DNA from: Eubacteriales bacterium
Lineage (GTDB): Bacteria; Bacillota; Clostridia; Lachnospirales; Lachnospiraceae
Assembly: GCA_030533235.1 (NCBI GenBank)
Contig: JAUNJN010000025.1
Coordinates: 1-35,434 of the forward strand
Length of the DNA: 35,434 bases
Direction of reading: 5' to 3'
Shown: positions 34,046-35,434 of the stretch, in pieces
Layout of the letters: each line of letters begins with the position of its first letter
How positions within the stretch are numbered: position 1 is the first letter of the stretch
Position numbers and translations under genes: made by a program
The notes under the pieces: generated by a model
Seen by the model: only the letters and a program-made list of their open reading frames with translations
Told to the model about the DNA's origin: nothing
Databases searched by the model: none

Positions 34046-34064
34046 ACTGTAAATCCTTTACAGT
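34046..34064. repeat. Inverted repeat upstream of sigG
   Basis: ACTGTAAA-TCC-TTTACAGT, 8-bp arms around 3 nt, starts 47 nt before the sigG ATG. It may be an operator or a leader hairpin. I see no clear sigma-F or sigma-G promoter consensus here. Confidence 0.6.
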
Positions 34065-34092
34065 AACAAAATCACTTCCGGAGGAGCATAAA

Positions 34093-34869
34093 ATGGCACG
34101 AAACAAAGTTATGATCTGTGGTGTTAATACCTCAAAATTACCTTTGTTATCAGAAGAAGAAAAGCAGGCTTTATTTGAAAAGATAGCCGAGGGGGATATG
34201 GATGCACGGAAGCAGTTTATCAACGGAAATTTGCGACTTGTATTAAGTGTAATAAAGCGATTTGCAAATGCATGTGAAAATGCAGATGATTTATTTCAGG
34301 TTGGCTGTATCGGACTAATAAAGGCAATTGATAATTTTGACCGAAGCTTAGACGTGAAATTTTCCACCTATGCAGTTCCGATGATTATCGGTGAGTGTCG
34401 ACGTTACCTACGCGATAACAACGCAATACGGGTTTCGAGATCCCTTCGCGATATTGCCTACAAAGCAATTTACACAAGAGATATTCTCACCAAAAGTTTA
34501 GACCGCGAACCAACCGTAGACGAAATTGCAAAGGAGCTTGATATTCCAAAAGAAGAAATCGTAAATGCATTAGATGCGATTGCCACTCCCATGTCCTTAT
34601 ATGAGCCGGTATATCAGGAAGGTCAGGATGTTCTCTACCTGATGGATCAGGTGAGCGATAAAAAGAACCGGGAAGAAAACTGGGTGGAAAATATTGCTTT
34701 AAGAGAAGCAATGAAAAAGCTTGACGAACGGGAATCCAATATCATAAGACTTCGTTTTTTTGAAGGTAAAACTCAGACTGAAGTTGCAGATGAAATTGCA
34801 ATATCTCAGGCACAAGTCAGTCGCCTTGAGAAAAATGCACTGAAGACTATGCGAAATTATCTTAAATAA
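34093..34869 (+). CDS. sigG: Sporulation sigma factor G
   Basis: A 258-residue sigma-70 family factor that drives late forespore transcription. I start it at the ATG of MARNKVMICGVNTSKLPLL (34093), the highly conserved SigG N-terminus, with GGAGGAG 6-7 nt upstream. A longer frame to 33982 runs through the intergenic region. Region 2 has NLRLVLSVIKRFANACENADDLFQ, broken here as NLRLVLSVIKRF and ADDLFQVGCIGLIKAIDNFD, then FSTYAVPMIIGECRRYLRDN. Region 3 is SLRDIAYKA...REPTVDEIAKELDI, and the region 4 helix-turn-helix is KTQTEVADEIAISQAQVSRL. It is usually expressed under sigma-F and autoregulated. The presence of this gene marks the organism as an endospore former by ancestry. In Bacillus it follows spoIIG; here it stands alone. 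Confidence 0.96.
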   Translation: MARNKVMICGVNTSKLPLLSEEEKQALFEKIAEGDMDARKQFINGNLRLVLSVIKRFANACENADDLFQVGCIGLIKAIDNFDRSLDVKFSTYAVPMIIGECRRYLRDNNAIRVSRSLRDIAYKAIYTRDILTKSLDREPTVDEIAKELDIPKEEIVNALDAIATPMSLYEPVYQEGQDVLYLMDQVSDKKNREENWVENIALREAMKKLDERESNIIRLRFFEGKTQTEVADEIAISQAQVSRLEKNALKTMRNYLK

Positions 34870-34887
34870 AATATATGTCAATATTAC

Positions 34888-34923
34888 AAAATCCCATTCC
34901 TCTATCTCGAGGGACGGGATTTT
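34888..34923. terminator. Hairpin between sigG and the convergent YbjN-like gene
   Basis: AAAATCCC (34888-34895) pairs with GGGATTTT (34916-34923), with an inner CCTC / GAGG stem. The T-tracts are short on both sides. It is probably a shared terminator. Confidence 0.7.
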
Positions 34924-34928
34924 GATAA

Positions 34929-35426
34929 TTATAATTCAATTTTGAATTTATTTCTTTTGTCTGAGGATACAGAGATTATTTCTGGTTGTATTTCTTCCTC
35001 AATCGATAATTCGCATATATCCTGGATTGATTTATAAATGTCTTTTTCAATCTCCCTAACCCCATTAAATATATTAAGCACATATTCTGGGGGCATAAAC
35101 GGAAGCATATTGAAACTATAACTATTTACAATTTTTCCATTAGATAAATCAAGCCTAATTGTTGCATATCTTTTTGAATAATTATAATTTGTAAGGATAT
35201 TACTCAATTCTACTCTGCGATTTTCCGGACAAATAAAAGGTAACCCTACGTCCATATCACAAATTCCATCGTTATATACAAATACCTTACAGTCTGTATG
35301 TATCTTTCCATTCTCAGTAAATCTGATAGAAAAAATCATCAAATTGTCTTTTTTTATTTTTGAATAGTTCCAGCCTTCAATCTTAAATGCCATATCAATA
35401 ATATTACTATATTCTTCTAACGTCAT
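34929..35426 (-). CDS. YbjN-like protein
   Basis: A 165-residue soluble protein with the alternating alpha/beta pattern of the YbjN / type III secretion chaperone-like fold: FKIEGWNYSKIKKDNLMIFS, then FTENGKIHTDCKVFVYND, the segment DVGLPFICPENRRVELSNIL before NYSKRYATIRLDLSNGKIV, and a final helical part. I recognise no catalytic residues. The start has GGGG 4 nt upstream and lies 8 nt from the window end, so its promoter is off-window. It is convergent with sigG and shares a hairpin with it. The family call is from the pattern only. Its base composition is slightly more AT-rich than that of its neighbours. Confidence 0.75.
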   Translation of the reverse strand: MTLEEYSNIIDMAFKIEGWNYSKIKKDNLMIFSIRFTENGKIHTDCKVFVYNDGICDMDVGLPFICPENRRVELSNILTNYNYSKRYATIRLDLSNGKIVNSYSFNMLPFMPPEYVLNIFNGVREIEKDIYKSIQDICELSIEEEIQPEIISVSSDKRNKFKIEL

Positions 35427-35434
35427 GATTCCCC

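Noticed and set aside
33982-34092. 37-residue N-terminal extension of SigG
   Set aside because: SigG proteins start MARNKVxICGVNTSKLPxL, and GGAGGAG lies just before that ATG; the extension runs through promoter and repeat sequence.

Overview
The window looks like core chromosome of a low-GC, endospore-forming Clostridia member, most probably a Lachnospiraceae relative. The evidence is a sporulation sigma factor G gene, strong AGGAGG-type ribosome binding sites, sigma-A promoters, a CIRCE/HrcA heat-shock operator, a MurE with the DNPR signature of meso-diaminopimelate addition, and the familiar gene run priA-def-fmt-rsmB-rlmN-stp-prkC-rsgA-rpe-thiN. I see no tRNA, rRNA, CRISPR array, transposase or phage gene. 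Almost everything is on the minus strand, so transcription mostly runs from high to low coordinates.

Layout from low to high coordinates. (1) 1-3164: a PEP-synthase-like phosphotransferase, cut by the window edge, preceded in its operon by a Cof-type HAD phosphatase. Its ATP-grasp / middle / C-terminal phosphohistidine order matches the Campylobacter Cj1418 glutamine-kinase and rifampin-phosphotransferase type, not true PEP synthase. (2) 3305-4174: two convergent, abutting RlmH-family genes. The minus-strand one keeps the SAM-binding motifs but has lost the C-terminal YRAF...YHK tail; the plus-strand one keeps that tail but has lost the SAM-loop motifs. (3) 4370-18545: a long minus-strand series murE, priA, def, fmt, rsmB, rlmN, stp, prkC, rsgA, rpe, thiN, putP, with short gaps or overlaps and a terminator after putP. 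It joins cell-wall precursor synthesis, replication restart, translation initiation, rRNA modification, ribosome assembly and PASTA-kinase signalling. (4) 18694-20453: yicC, gmk, rpoZ from a clear promoter and ending in a clear terminator. (5) 20556-27148: a J-like/TPR protein, an HscC-type Hsp70 and RqcH. (6) 27294-29981: NADP isocitrate dehydrogenase, a second Cof-type HAD phosphatase, and a lone plus-strand membrane protein with its own promoter and terminator. (7) 30035-32162: htpG with a textbook promoter and a perfect CIRCE operator. (8) 32170-33932: a small membrane protein, a transglutaminase-like protein and a DUF5721-like protein in one operon. (9) 34093-35426: sigG on the plus strand and a YbjN-like gene convergent to it.

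The most unusual item is the RlmH pair. RlmH normally works as a homodimer with one shared active site, and here the two neighbouring genes carry complementary defects, which suggests a split, heterodimeric enzyme. Other points of interest are the Cj1418-like kinase, the J-like domain whose HPD motif reads NPE next to a dedicated Hsp70, the CIRCE element that may also serve as terminator of the upstream operon, a PriA that lacks the usual winged-helix region, and an HtpG with an acidic linker. Several starts were moved to ATG codons with good ribosome binding sites (stp, fmt, murE, sigG, the second HAD and the plus-strand membrane protein).
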